This document shows positions 26,169-34,474 of a DNA stretch of 64,000 bases, piece by piece. The stretch spans positions 3,720,001 to 3,784,000 of the forward strand of contig NZ_CP177163.1 in the NCBI RefSeq assembly GCF_046736075.1. The letters are read 5' to 3'. How positions within the stretch are numbered: the first letter of the stretch is position 1; each line of letters opens with the position of its first letter. This stretch comes from Stenotrophomonas sp046736075. GTDB lineage: Bacteria > Pseudomonadota > Gammaproteobacteria > Xanthomonadales > Xanthomonadaceae. A program made the translations under genes and the position numbers. Below the pieces are notes generated by a model that was given only the letters and a program-made list of their open reading frames with translations, searched no databases and was not told where the DNA came from.

Positions 26169-28814
26169 ATGCTGCCGGCGAGCCCGATGCTGGACGCGCC
26201 GGCCACCTCCGTCGCCGACCCGGACTGGGCGGCGACAGCGCGGCAGTCCCTGCAGCAGGCCGACGCGCGCCTCTACCGGCGTTTCGACCAGGGCGACAAC
26301 ATCGAGCGCCTGCTGGCGCTGCGCGCGCGCGCGGCCGACCACCTGATCCGCCTGGCCTGGCAGCGCTGCCTGCCGGCCGAGAGCGGGCTGGCGCTGTTCG
26401 CCGTCGGTGGTTACGGGCGTGGCGAGTTGTTTCCGCGGTCGGACATCGACCTGCTGGTGCTGGGCGAGCCGGCATGCCAGCGGGCGCAGGAACCGTGCCT
26501 GGCACGCCTGTTCGCCCTGCTCTGGGACTGCGGCCTGCCGGTCAGCCATGCGGTGCGCTCGGCGCGGGAATGCACCGAGGCCAGTGCCGACCAGACCGTG
26601 CTGACCGCGTTGATCGAATCACGCCCGCTGGTGGCCGACGAGGCCGCGCGGCAGGCGCTGAAGGCGGCGGTCAACGTCGAGGGACTGTGGTCCCCACGCG
26701 ACTTCTTCCTTGCCAAGCGCGAGGAACTGCTGGCACGCCATCGCCGCTTTGGCGATACCGCCGACAACCTCGAGCCGGACATCAAGGATGGCCCCGGCGG
26801 CCTGCGCGATCTCAACACGCTGGGCTGGATGGCGCTGCGCGCCTTCGGCGTGCGCGAACTGGAAGCCCTGGTCGGTCTGGGCCACCTGGGACCGGACGAG
26901 GCGGCCGCGTTGCGCCGCGAGCGCTGTGCGCTGGCGCAGCTGCGTTTCGGCCTGCACCTGGTCGCCAACCGGCCCGAAGAGCGCCTGCGCTTCGATTACC
27001 AGAAGACCCTGGCTGCGCGCCTCGGCTTCGAAGATGACCCGGAGAGCCTGGGCGTCGAGAAAATGATGCAGGGGTTCTACCGCAGCGCCACGGTGGTGCG
27101 GCGGATCAGCGACCGCCTGCTGCAGCGGTTCGAGGAGCAGTTTGACGGCGAGGCGGTGCCCGAGCCGGTCAGCGTGGGCTTCTCGCTGCGTCGCGGCTAC
27201 CTGGCGGCCAACGATCCGCAGTGGCCGCAGGGCGATATCGAACAGGTCTTCGCGTTGTTCTCCAGCTGGGCCTACAACCCCGACGTGCGTGGCCTGCATT
27301 CGCTGACCGCGCGCGCGCTGGCCGAATCGCTGGCCGCGCTGCCGGCCTACACCGGGGCCGGTGCATCGGCGCGCGAGCAGTTCATGGCGCTGCTGCGCAG
27401 CCCGCGCGCGGTCGACACGCTGGCGCGGATGGCGCGCCTGGGCGTGCTGGGCCAGTGGATACCGGCGTTCGCGCAGGTCTCCGGGCGCATGCAGTTCGAT
27501 CTGTTCCATGTGTACACGGTGGACCAGCACACTCTGATGGTGCTGCGGAACATCGGCCTGTTCGCCAGCAGCCGCGCCGACGAGCGCTTCTCGATCGCCC
27601 ACGAAGTCTGGCCGCGCCTGCGCAAGCCCGAACTGCTGCTGCTGGCGGGCCTGTTCCATGACATTGCCAAGGGCCGTGGCGGCGACCATTCCGAACTCGG
27701 TGCGGTGGACGCACGCGACTTCTGCCAGGCCCACGCGCTGAGCGCCTCGGATACCGACCTGGTGGCCTGGCTGGTCGAGCAGCATCTGCGCATGTCGGTG
27801 ACCGCGCAGAAGCAGGATATTTCCGATCCGGACGTGATCCATCGCTTCGCCACGCTGGTGGCCAGCCGCGATCGCCTTGATTATCTGTACCTGTTGACCT
27901 GCGCCGACATCGCCGGCACCAGTCCCAAGCTCTGGAACGCCTGGAAGGACCGGCTGCTGGCCGACCTGTACTTCGCCGCGCGCCGCGCGCTGCGCGACGG
28001 GCTGGAGAACCAGATGCCGGCGGCCGAGCGCGTGGCCGAAGCGCGCGACTCGGTACGCACGCTGGTGCGCGAACGCGGTTACGACGATGCCACCATTGAC
28101 CGCCAGTTCGCAGTGATGCCCGACGAAAGCTTCATCCGCCTGCGCCCGGAGCAGCTGGCGTGGCAGGCAGCAGCGCTGGTGCCGGTGAAGCAGGGGCAGA
28201 CCCTGGTCAAGGTGCGCCGGATCACCCCCGACGACCACGCGCTGGAAGTGTTCGTGCATTCGCCCGATCGCGATGGCCTGTTCGCCGCGATCGTGATGAC
28301 GCTGGACCGCAAGGGCTATGGCATCCACCGCGCGCGCGTGCTGGACGGGCCGGTCGATACCATTTTCGATACGTTCGAAGTCACCCCGGCCGACAGCTTC
28401 GCCGATGGCGACGCGGTGCGGCTGGAGGCGGCCCTGCGCGACGCGCTGGCCGGCGACCTGTCACGGCTGCGTCCCTCGCGCCGGGCGATTCCCCGCCAGT
28501 TGCGCCACTTCCGCTTTGCCCCCCGCATCGAATTCCGCGACGTCGCCGATGCCGACGCCGGCAGCAGCAGCACCCGCTTCAGCCTGGTTGCGCCCGATCG
28601 TCCGGGTCTGCTGGCCGATGTCGCCTACGTGCTGCGCAACCAGCGTCTGCGTGTGCACGATGCCCGCATCGCCACCTTCGGCGAGCGCGCTGAAGACATG
28701 TTCGTGATCAGCGATGAGCACGACCACCCCCTGACCGAATCCACCCGGCAGCAGCTGCACGACGCCATGCTTGCCTGCCTGGACCCTGATCGAAACGCCG
28801 GAGACCCCCGCTGA
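26169..28814 (+). CDS. glnD: Bifunctional uridylyltransferase/uridylyl-removing enzyme GlnD
   Basis: GlnD senses glutamine and adds or removes UMP from PII proteins, setting nitrogen metabolism. The 881-residue protein has a nucleotidyltransferase domain (GGYGRGELFPRSDIDLLVLG, residues about 75-100), a central HD domain (LAGLFHDIAKGRGGDHSELG, about 495-515), and two C-terminal ACT domains (from about 700). All catalytic motifs are intact. The start lies 2 bp after map, and the stop overlaps the dapD start by one base. Confidence 0.96.
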   Translation: MLPASPMLDAPATSVADPDWAATARQSLQQADARLYRRFDQGDNIERLLALRARAADHLIRLAWQRCLPAESGLALFAVGGYGRGELFPRSDIDLLVLGEPACQRAQEPCLARLFALLWDCGLPVSHAVRSARECTEASADQTVLTALIESRPLVADEAARQALKAAVNVEGLWSPRDFFLAKREELLARHRRFGDTADNLEPDIKDGPGGLRDLNTLGWMALRAFGVRELEALVGLGHLGPDEAAALRRERCALAQLRFGLHLVANRPEERLRFDYQKTLAARLGFEDDPESLGVEKMMQGFYRSATVVRRISDRLLQRFEEQFDGEAVPEPVSVGFSLRRGYLAANDPQWPQGDIEQVFALFSSWAYNPDVRGLHSLTARALAESLAALPAYTGAGASAREQFMALLRSPRAVDTLARMARLGVLGQWIPAFAQVSGRMQFDLFHVYTVDQHTLMVLRNIGLFASSRADERFSIAHEVWPRLRKPELLLLAGLFHDIAKGRGGDHSELGAVDARDFCQAHALSASDTDLVAWLVEQHLRMSVTAQKQDISDPDVIHRFATLVASRDRLDYLYLLTCADIAGTSPKLWNAWKDRLLADLYFAARRALRDGLENQMPAAERVAEARDSVRTLVRERGYDDATIDRQFAVMPDESFIRLRPEQLAWQAAALVPVKQGQTLVKVRRITPDDHALEVFVHSPDRDGLFAAIVMTLDRKGYGIHRARVLDGPVDTIFDTFEVTPADSFADGDAVRLEAALRDALAGDLSRLRPSRRAIPRQLRHFRFAPRIEFRDVADADAGSSSTRFSLVAPDRPGLLADVAYVLRNQRLRVHDARIATFGERAEDMFVISDEHDHPLTESTRQQLHDAMLACLDPDRNAGDPR

Positions 28815-29899
28815 TGGCCACCAAGCCGACCAAGAAGACTGCCGCCACCCCTGCGGCGGCCAAGAAGACTGCCGCCGCCAAGGCCGCGCCCGCCGCGAAG
28901 ACGCCGGTGGCCGCGAAGAAGGCCGCGCCTGCGCCGAAGAAGGTCGCCACCCGTAAAACGGCTGCCGGCAAGGCCGCCGCCAGCCCGGCCGAAAGCGCCG
29001 CCAAGCGCACCGCCAGCCGCGATGCGACGATCGCCCGCAAGTCGCTGCGCAAGCCGGCCACGCCGGGCGTGGAAGAACTGAAGTTCGGTATCGAGAGCGC
29101 CTTCGAGCGCCGCGCCACGCTGACCCTGCATGAACTGGAAGGCTCGACCAAGCCGCTGGTGGGCCGGGTGATCGACGGCCTGGAAACCGGTGAGTTCCGT
29201 GTGGCCGAACCGGATGGCCACGGCGGCTGGAAGGTCAACGAATGGCTCAAGAAGGCGGTGCTGCTGTACTTCCGCGTCAACGACATGGCCGTGGTCGATG
29301 CACGCCCGGCGCCGTTCTGGGACAAGGTCGAATCGCGCTTCGCCGGCTTCGATGAAGCCAAGTTCCGCCGTGCCGGCGTACGCGTGGTGCCGGGCGCCAT
29401 CGCCCGCCGCGGCAGCTACTTCGGCAAGGACGTGGTGCTGATGCCGAGCTTCACCAACATCGGCGCCTACGTGGGCGAGGGCACGATGGTCGATACCTGG
29501 GCCACCGTGGGTTCCTGCGCGCAGATCGGCAAGCACTGCCACCTGTCCGGCGGCGCCGGTATCGGCGGCGTGCTGGAACCGCTGCAGGCCAGCCCGACCA
29601 TCATCGAGGACCATTGCTTCATCGGTGCCCGTTCGGAGGTGGTCGAAGGGTTCGTGGTCGGCCACCACAGCGTGATCGGCATGGGCGTGTTCCTTGGCCA
29701 GAGCACCCGCGTGTACAACCGCGCGACCGGCGAGATCAGCTACGGTTCGGTGCCGCCCTACAGCGTGGTGGTGTCCGGCCAGCTGCCGTCCAAGGACGGC
29801 TCGCATTCGCTGTACTGCGCCGTGATCGTCAAGCAGGTCGATGCCAAGACCCGCAGCAAGACCAGCGTCAACGACCTGCTGCGCGGTCTGGCCGACTGA
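28814..29899 (+). CDS. dapD: Tetrahydrodipicolinate N-succinyltransferase with a basic N-terminal tail
   Basis: DapD adds succinyl from succinyl-CoA to tetrahydrodipicolinate in lysine and diaminopimelate synthesis. The enzyme core starts near residue 85 (GVEELKFGIESAFERR) and is complete, with hexapeptide coils including NIGAYVGEGTMVDTWATVG and GGAGIGGVLEP. The first 84 residues are extra compared with E. coli DapD (274 residues). They consist almost only of Ala, Lys, Pro, Thr and Arg, like a histone H1 tail. No ATG lies between residue 1 and the core, and TGATG couples the ATG to glnD, so the tail is probably real. Confidence 0.93.
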   Translation: MATKPTKKTAATPAAAKKTAAAKAAPAAKTPVAAKKAAPAPKKVATRKTAAGKAAASPAESAAKRTASRDATIARKSLRKPATPGVEELKFGIESAFERRATLTLHELEGSTKPLVGRVIDGLETGEFRVAEPDGHGGWKVNEWLKKAVLLYFRVNDMAVVDARPAPFWDKVESRFAGFDEAKFRRAGVRVVPGAIARRGSYFGKDVVLMPSFTNIGAYVGEGTMVDTWATVGSCAQIGKHCHLSGGAGIGGVLEPLQASPTIIEDHCFIGARSEVVEGFVVGHHSVIGMGVFLGQSTRVYNRATGEISYGSVPPYSVVVSGQLPSKDGSHSLYCAVIVKQVDAKTRSKTSVNDLLRGLAD

Positions 29900-29900
29900 G

Positions 29901-30758
29901 TTGGCGCCGTCGCTGGCGCAGGCAGCGCGCTACCGCCATCCCTACCCGGGGTGGCCGGGACGCGCGTTGCAGCGCCTGCTGGACGGTACGCGCTGGACGG
30001 CCCTGCGGCGCGCGTTGACCCGCGTGCTGCCGGTGCCACCGCTGTGCAGCGATGTACGCGATGTGATCTACACGACCTGGTGGGTGGATGCCGCCCGCGC
30101 GCCCACGGCGCCACCGGGCTACCGGCTGTTCACCCACGCCGGGCGCACGCCCTACACGGTATTGACCTATCGGCACGGCCACTTCGGCCCGGCGTTCGCC
30201 GGACCGCTGCGCGCGCTGTTTCCCTCGCCGCTGCAGAGCAACTGGCGCTGGTACCTGCTGCCCGAGGGCGACACTGCGGCCACGCCGGTGGTGCTGTTCG
30301 ACCGCAACGTGATCGACAGCGTGACCCACGCCGTGGGCGCCCGTCTGTTCAGCGATGCCATGCAGCCGCACTGGCCGGCACGCTTCGATCACGGCCGCAG
30401 CGGCGACGGGTGGCGGACCCGCATCGAACCGGGGCAGGGCAGCGCACCGGCACTGCAGGCGCAGTGGGCGCCGATGGCGGCATGGCCGGCCGGCTGGGCG
30501 GCGGGTGCGTTCGCCGGCACGCCGCAGGCGCTGGCATTTCTTGCCTGCCAGGACGCGGCCATCGCCGTGTGCGCCGACGGCCGTACCGCATTGACCCACA
30601 TCGACCTGCCGATCACGGTGTCGCAGGTGCAGCCGCTGCGGCTGGTGGGCCAGCCGCACTGTCCGCGGGTGGCGGGCATGGGGGCCGATCCCGCCGATGC
30701 GTTCTGCTTCCGGGTGCCGCAGGTGCCGTTCCGGGTCGTGTCCGAACGCCTGTTGTGA
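29901..30758 (+). CDS. Conserved-looking hypothetical protein between dapD and the ArsC-like gene
   Basis: I do not recognise this protein with confidence. The frame encodes 285 residues if it starts at TTG 29901, two bases after the dapD stop. The only in-frame ATG upstream lies inside dapD. Features are VRDVIYTTWWVDAARAP, TYRHGHFGPAFAGPLR and SNWRWYLLPEGD, and a C-terminal HIDLPITVSQVQPL. It shows weak likeness to DUF2071-type proteins in its tryptophan-rich strands. There is no signal peptide or membrane segment. Codon use is like the neighbours, and the dense packing suggests co-transcription with dapD. Confidence 0.65.
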   Translation: MAPSLAQAARYRHPYPGWPGRALQRLLDGTRWTALRRALTRVLPVPPLCSDVRDVIYTTWWVDAARAPTAPPGYRLFTHAGRTPYTVLTYRHGHFGPAFAGPLRALFPSPLQSNWRWYLLPEGDTAATPVVLFDRNVIDSVTHAVGARLFSDAMQPHWPARFDHGRSGDGWRTRIEPGQGSAPALQAQWAPMAAWPAGWAAGAFAGTPQALAFLACQDAAIAVCADGRTALTHIDLPITVSQVQPLRLVGQPHCPRVAGMGADPADAFCFRVPQVPFRVVSERLL

Positions 30759-30803
30759 CATGCTTCGGCGGTCTTTCCTGATCGACGTTGTGCGGAGCGC
30801 GCC

Positions 30804-31166
30804 ATGACCACCACCCTGTACGGATTGAAGAACTGCGACACCTGCAAGAAGGCCACCAAGTGGCTCGACCGCTTCCAGGTGCCGTACACCTTCGTCGATT
30901 ACCGCGAGCACACCCCCTCGCCGGAAACCCTGATCGACTGGGCCGCGCAGGCCGGCGGATTCGCCGCACTGGTCAACCGCTCGTCCACCACCTGGCGGCA
31001 GCTGCCGGACAACCGCAAGGCGGCCGCGTCCGATGCGGAATGGAAGCTGCTGCTGCGCGAGCATCCGCAGCTGATCAAGCGCCCGGTGGTGGTCGGTGCC
31101 GACGGCACCATGACCCAGGGCTTCTCGGACAACGGCTTCAAGCAGCGCTTCGGGGTCGGCGCGTGA
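30804..31166 (+). CDS. ArsC/Spx-family reductase (YffB-like)
   Basis: The 120-residue thioredoxin-fold protein begins LYGLKNCDTCKKATKWLD, with a CxxC at residues 11 and 14, and has LIKRPVVV near the C-terminus. The ArsC family includes true arsenate reductases and Spx/YffB proteins of uncertain substrate. Its position directly before dapE matches E. coli yffB-dapE, so I favour the YffB group over arsenic detoxification. Its stop overlaps the dapE GTG. Confidence 0.85.
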   Translation: MTTTLYGLKNCDTCKKATKWLDRFQVPYTFVDYREHTPSPETLIDWAAQAGGFAALVNRSSTTWRQLPDNRKAAASDAEWKLLLREHPQLIKRPVVVGADGTMTQGFSDNGFKQRFGVGA

Positions 31167-32290
31167 ACGATGTCCTTGCGCTCACCTGCGACCTGATCGC
31201 GCGTGCCTCGGTGACGCCCGACGATGCGGGTTGCCAGGCGCTGCTGGCCGGGCGCCTGCAGCGCGCCGGATTCACCTGCGAACACCTGCGCCTGGGCGAG
31301 GTCGACAACCTGTGGGCCACCCACGGCCACGGCGCGCCGGTGCTGGTGCTGCTCGGCCACACCGACGTGGTGCCGACCGGGCCGGTCGCCGCCTGGACAA
31401 GCGACCCGTTCGAGCCGCAGATCCGTGACGGCGTGCTGTACGGCCGCGGTGCGGCGGACATGAAGGGCAGCGTGGCCGCCTTCGTGGTGGCCGCCGAGCA
31501 GTTCGTCGCCGCCCATCCGGACCACCCCGGCACGTTGGCGGTGCTGCTCACCAGCGACGAGGAAGGCGATGCCATCGACGGCGTGCGCCGGGTGGCGGAC
31601 CTGTTCCGCGCGCGTGGACAGGGCATCGACTGGTGCATCACCGGCGAACCGTCCTCCACCGCCGTGCTTGGCGACCTGCTGCGGGTGGGGCGGCGTGGCA
31701 GCCTGTCGGCCACGCTGACGGTGAAGGGCGTGCAGGGCCATGTGGCGTACCCGCAGAAGGCGCGCAATCCGATCCACCTGGCCGCGGCGGCGTTGGCCGA
31801 GCTGACCGCACGCCAATGGGACGACGGCTATGAGAGCTTCCCGCCGACCAGCCTGCAGATCTCCAACATCCATGCCGGTACCGGGGCCAACAACGTGATC
31901 CCCGGCGAACTGCAGGTGCAGTTCAACCTGCGTTACAACCCGCACTGGAGCGCGCCGGTGCTGGAGCAGGAGATCGCCACGCTGCTCGACCGCCACGCGC
32001 TGGACTACACGCTCCGCTGGCACCGCAGCGGCGAGCCGTTCTACACCCCGGAAGGCACGCTGCGCCAGGTGGCCCGCGAGGTGCTGGGTGCGTTCGCCGG
32101 CGCTCCGCCGGAGGAAAGCACCGGGGGCGGTACGTCCGATGCGCGCTTCATCGCGCCGCTGGGCGCGCAGTGCATCGAAGTGGGGCCGGTCAACGCCAGC
32201 ATCCACCAGGTGGACGAGAACGTCGCGGTGGCCGACCTGGAACGGCTGCCGGCCCTGTACCAGCGCCTCATCGAGCGGCTCCTGGCGTAA
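31163..32290 (+). CDS. dapE: Succinyl-diaminopimelate desuccinylase
   Basis: DapE hydrolyses N-succinyl-L,L-diaminopimelate, two steps after DapD. The 375-residue M20 metallopeptidase has LLGHTDVVPTGP (metal His and Asp), GRGAADMKGS, TSDEEGDAIDG with the catalytic Glu, and STGGGTSDARF. The start is GTG at 31163, overlapping the upstream stop by four bases (GTGA). Confidence 0.96.
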   Translation: MNDVLALTCDLIARASVTPDDAGCQALLAGRLQRAGFTCEHLRLGEVDNLWATHGHGAPVLVLLGHTDVVPTGPVAAWTSDPFEPQIRDGVLYGRGAADMKGSVAAFVVAAEQFVAAHPDHPGTLAVLLTSDEEGDAIDGVRRVADLFRARGQGIDWCITGEPSSTAVLGDLLRVGRRGSLSATLTVKGVQGHVAYPQKARNPIHLAAAALAELTARQWDDGYESFPPTSLQISNIHAGTGANNVIPGELQVQFNLRYNPHWSAPVLEQEIATLLDRHALDYTLRWHRSGEPFYTPEGTLRQVAREVLGAFAGAPPEESTGGGTSDARFIAPLGAQCIEVGPVNASIHQVDENVAVADLERLPALYQRLIERLLA

Positions 32291-32305
32291 CCGCGTGGCC
32301 GACGA

Positions 32306-32406
32306 GGTAGAGCCGACGAAAAGGTAGAGCCGACTGTCAGTCGGCTGCTCTTCACCGGACCACAAACAGCCGACCAACACCCGGCTTTACCCGGTAGGCT
32401 CTACCC
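32306..32406. repeat. Facing GTAG-type palindromic repeats after dapE
   Basis: GTAGAGCCGACTGTCAGTCGGCT (about 32324-32346) has a seven-base stem, AGCCGAC/GTCGGCT, behind a GTAG head. An oppositely oriented degenerate unit ends at GGCTCTAC near 32404. A partial head lies at 32306. This is the arrangement known for SMAG/REP elements of Stenotrophomonas. Confidence 0.75.
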
Positions 32407-32432
32407 AGCCAGGCATTCCAGCCAGCCGCCCA

Positions 32433-33116
32433 TCACGCCACAATCAACCCGAACGCGGCCAATGCCGCGGCCGCCTGCTGCTGCGAAATCACCGCCTTTT
32501 TGAAGTGCTTGCTGTCCATCACGTTCAGCCCGCTGATATCGGTGCCGCGCAGGTCGGCGCCTTCAAAGCGGGTCAGCCGGGTCTGCGCATTGCGCAGGCT
32601 GCCGCCGTTGAACACCGCGTCGCGGAAGTCGCAGCCGGACAGCTCCGCATCGGAGAAATCCATGCCGTCCAGCTGCGCCTTGCGGAACGACAGACCGCGC
32701 AGGTCCGCGCTCACCATCAGGCAATTGCGGAACTCCAGCGCCCAGCCGCTGACCTCCTGCAGGTGCGCGCCGGTGAGCTTGCAGTCCTCGAACCGCACCG
32801 AGGACAGCGTCGCGCGGCGCCAATGACTGTTGTTCAGATCGCAGTGCGAGAAATGGCTGTCGCTGAGCAGCGCCGAGCTGAAATCGGCTTGGCTGCCCCG
32901 GCACTTGTACCACCGGCTTTCCTCCAGCGACGCGGCCAGCCAGCTCGTGCCCGCCAGCGAGCACTGGTTGAACTGGAAACCATCCATGTCCAGCCGCGAA
33001 AAATCGCCGCCGTCGAACACGCAGGATTCAAAAACCGCCGCGCGTGGATGCGCGGCGATGATCTGCTGCATGCGTTCGCGGGTGAGGGTGTCGTTGCGGA
33101 AAGTGACGCTGTTCAT
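32433..33116 (-). CDS. Pentapeptide-repeat protein
   Basis: The 227-residue protein consists of pentapeptide repeats from about residue 28 to 205 (for example FSRLDMDGFQF, DFSSALLSDSHFSHCDLNNSHW, DFSDAELSGCDFRDAVF, FEGADLRGTDI), which fold as a right-handed square beta-helix. It ends in a short helical tail, QQQAAAALAAFGLIVA. There is no signal peptide. Some family members protect DNA gyrase (Qnr, McbG) or are secreted effectors; nothing here decides between them. It is about the size of Qnr but does not share the typical Qnr N-terminus. The start MNSVTFRNDTLTRERM was chosen over an upstream ATG in a low-quality extension. Confidence 0.8.
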   Translation of the reverse strand: MNSVTFRNDTLTRERMQQIIAAHPRAAVFESCVFDGGDFSRLDMDGFQFNQCSLAGTSWLAASLEESRWYKCRGSQADFSSALLSDSHFSHCDLNNSHWRRATLSSVRFEDCKLTGAHLQEVSGWALEFRNCLMVSADLRGLSFRKAQLDGMDFSDAELSGCDFRDAVFNGGSLRNAQTRLTRFEGADLRGTDISGLNVMDSKHFKKAVISQQQAAAALAAFGLIVA

Positions 33117-33217
33117 GCCGCCCATTCTGGGCGAGAAGCGCGTGGCGATGCAGTCTTGTGCGGCGCCGTTGGCTGTGTACAGCGCGACCGGGCGGGGCCC
33201 GGTACGCCGCTTGGCCA

Positions 33218-34120
33218 TCATTCAAAGGTAAAGAACGGCGGCGCAATCGCCTCGCGCCAGTACGATTCGGCCGCCATGTAGAAGCCCTGCGCTTCGGCCC
33301 GGGCGAACCAGCCTGCGGCCGCCTCCACGTTCTTTTCCAGACCACGCCCGCCGCGCCCCTGCACCAGGCCGGCAAGGTACTGGCCGTACACATTGCCCTG
33401 GTCGCCCGCGCGGGCATACCAGCGCAGCGCGTCGGCCTTGCTTTCGGTCACGCCGATGCCGGCTTCGTACAGCGCGCCAAGATCGACCTGGGCCTCGGCA
33501 TCGCCGCGTCCGGCACGGCGCTGGATGCCGGCGATCACCGGGTTCGGCGACGGTGTGGCGCTGACCGGCGTACCGGGCTTGGCCGACCCGCTGGTCGCAT
33601 CGCGCAGCGCCTGCAGCTTGTACAGCTCGCGCAGGTACACCGCCGAGCGCAGGCGCCAGCGCAGCGCGCCTTCCATGTCGCCGCGGCGTTCATACCATTT
33701 CTCCAGGTCGTGCATGGCATACGGCGAACCGTGGTACGCGGCGCTGTGGTACCAGCGGAAGGCCTTGCGTGGCGACGGCTTCAACACGACCGCCTCGGGC
33801 TTCTGCGGCGTGTCGCTGCTGTCGAGCCGGCCGCGTTCCAGGATCGTGCCCAGCTCCTCCTCGGCGCTGGTGGTGTGATGCGTGCGCGGGGTGGCGGCGG
33901 CGGCGCGCGCGTACCAGTCCAACGCGCGCGGGTCATTCCAGGCCCGGTACATTCGGGCCACGCGCATCGCCGAGTCGAACTGCCCATCGGCCGCAGCGGC
34001 CAGGGCATCACGTTCGGTGTCGCTGACCGGGCGGGTAGGAGCGCTATGGCAGCCTGCCAGGGCCAGCAGGGCCAACGCCGGCAGCAGCGCGGCGCGCAGG
34101 CGGGGGAAGCAGAGGGTCAT
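33218..34120 (-). CDS. Sel1-like repeat lipoprotein
   Basis: The 300-residue precursor has a lipoprotein signal with lipobox LALAGC (Cys near residue 24), so it should be membrane-anchored. Sel1/TPR-like helical repeats follow, best seen in ADGQFDSAMRVARMYRAW, GRGDAEAQVDLGALYEAGIGV and ALRWYARAGDQGNVYGQYLAGL. Such repeats bind protein partners; the partner is unknown. It is divergent from the asnB leader, with its start only about 110 bp from the leader peptide. Confidence 0.82.
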   Translation of the reverse strand: MTLCFPRLRAALLPALALLALAGCHSAPTRPVSDTERDALAAAADGQFDSAMRVARMYRAWNDPRALDWYARAAAATPRTHHTTSAEEELGTILERGRLDSSDTPQKPEAVVLKPSPRKAFRWYHSAAYHGSPYAMHDLEKWYERRGDMEGALRWRLRSAVYLRELYKLQALRDATSGSAKPGTPVSATPSPNPVIAGIQRRAGRGDAEAQVDLGALYEAGIGVTESKADALRWYARAGDQGNVYGQYLAGLVQGRGGRGLEKNVEAAAGWFARAEAQGFYMAAESYWREAIAPPFFTFE

Positions 34121-34198
34121 CCATGAGATCCGGAACGGGGTGGGCGATTATCCCCGAGCGCGATGGCGCGCCCGCTGAATCGGTTGCCGTCGCAACAG

Positions 34199-34227
34199 TT
34201 GCGCCGTCGCCAAAACCGGGGTACGGT
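34199..34227 (+). promoter_or_regulatory. Possible promoter of the asnB leader
   Basis: TTGCGC (34199-34204), a 17-base spacer and TACGGT (34222-34227) form a fair sigma-70 promoter. The -35 hexamer is the same as that of the rpsB promoter. Transcription would start close to 34234, the A of the leader peptide ATG, suggesting a leaderless start. It is assigned by eye only. Confidence 0.4.
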
Positions 34228-34233
34228 CGATCC

Positions 34234-34332
34234 ATGTCCTCGCTCCTGGCCACCGCCGTCAACACCAATAACCGCAGCAATCTGCGCGCGAATAATCGTG
34301 CGCGGCCGATGCGGGACTGCGACCAGGGCTAG
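34234..34332 (+). CDS. Asparagine-rich leader peptide of asnB
   Basis: The 32-residue peptide MSSLLATAVNTNNRSNLRANN...DCDQG has six Asn among residues 10-21 (codons at 34261, 34267, 34270, 34279, 34291 and 34294). Ribosome stalling at these codons when charged Asn-tRNA is scarce would expose the segment 34306-34315, which can pair with the 5' half of the terminator. The gene lies 142 bp before asparagine synthetase, the enzyme whose product it would sense. The peptide itself probably has no other function. It is assigned from composition, position and RNA pairing; no homolog is known to me. Confidence 0.72.
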   Translation: MSSLLATAVNTNNRSNLRANNRARPMRDCDQG

Positions 34333-34391
34333 AACAGCAACACACGCCCGGACCCAGAAAACCCGCATCGGTCGATGCGGGTTTTTTGTTT
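34306..34391 (+). promoter_or_regulatory. Transcription attenuator (antiterminator and terminator) of asnB
   Basis: Segment 2, CCGATGCGGG (34306-34315), is a perfect ten-base complement of segment 3, CCCGCATCGG (34362-34371). Segment 3 also forms the terminator stem with segment 4, GATGCGGG (34374-34381), loop GGTC, followed by TTTTTTGTTTT. The two structures exclude each other. A further hairpin, CTGCGCGCG-AATAAT-CGTGCGCGG (34282-34305), places the last two Asn codons in its loop. This is the logic of the classic amino acid attenuators. Confidence 0.78.
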
Positions 34392-34474
34392 TCCGGGTGC
34401 AGCACAGGCCCGGGAAAGGTGGCCGGTCGGATACAGACGTCACGTGTATTCCCCCATTCCCAGGAGCTGCTCCC

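Noticed and set aside
30804..31166. Arsenate reductase of an arsenic resistance operon
   Set aside because: No arsB, arsH or arsR is near, and the position before dapE matches the YffB group.
32433..33116. Calling the pentapeptide-repeat gene a chromosomal qnr
   Set aside because: The N-terminus and repeat pattern do not match what I know of Smqnr; only the size and fold class are similar.
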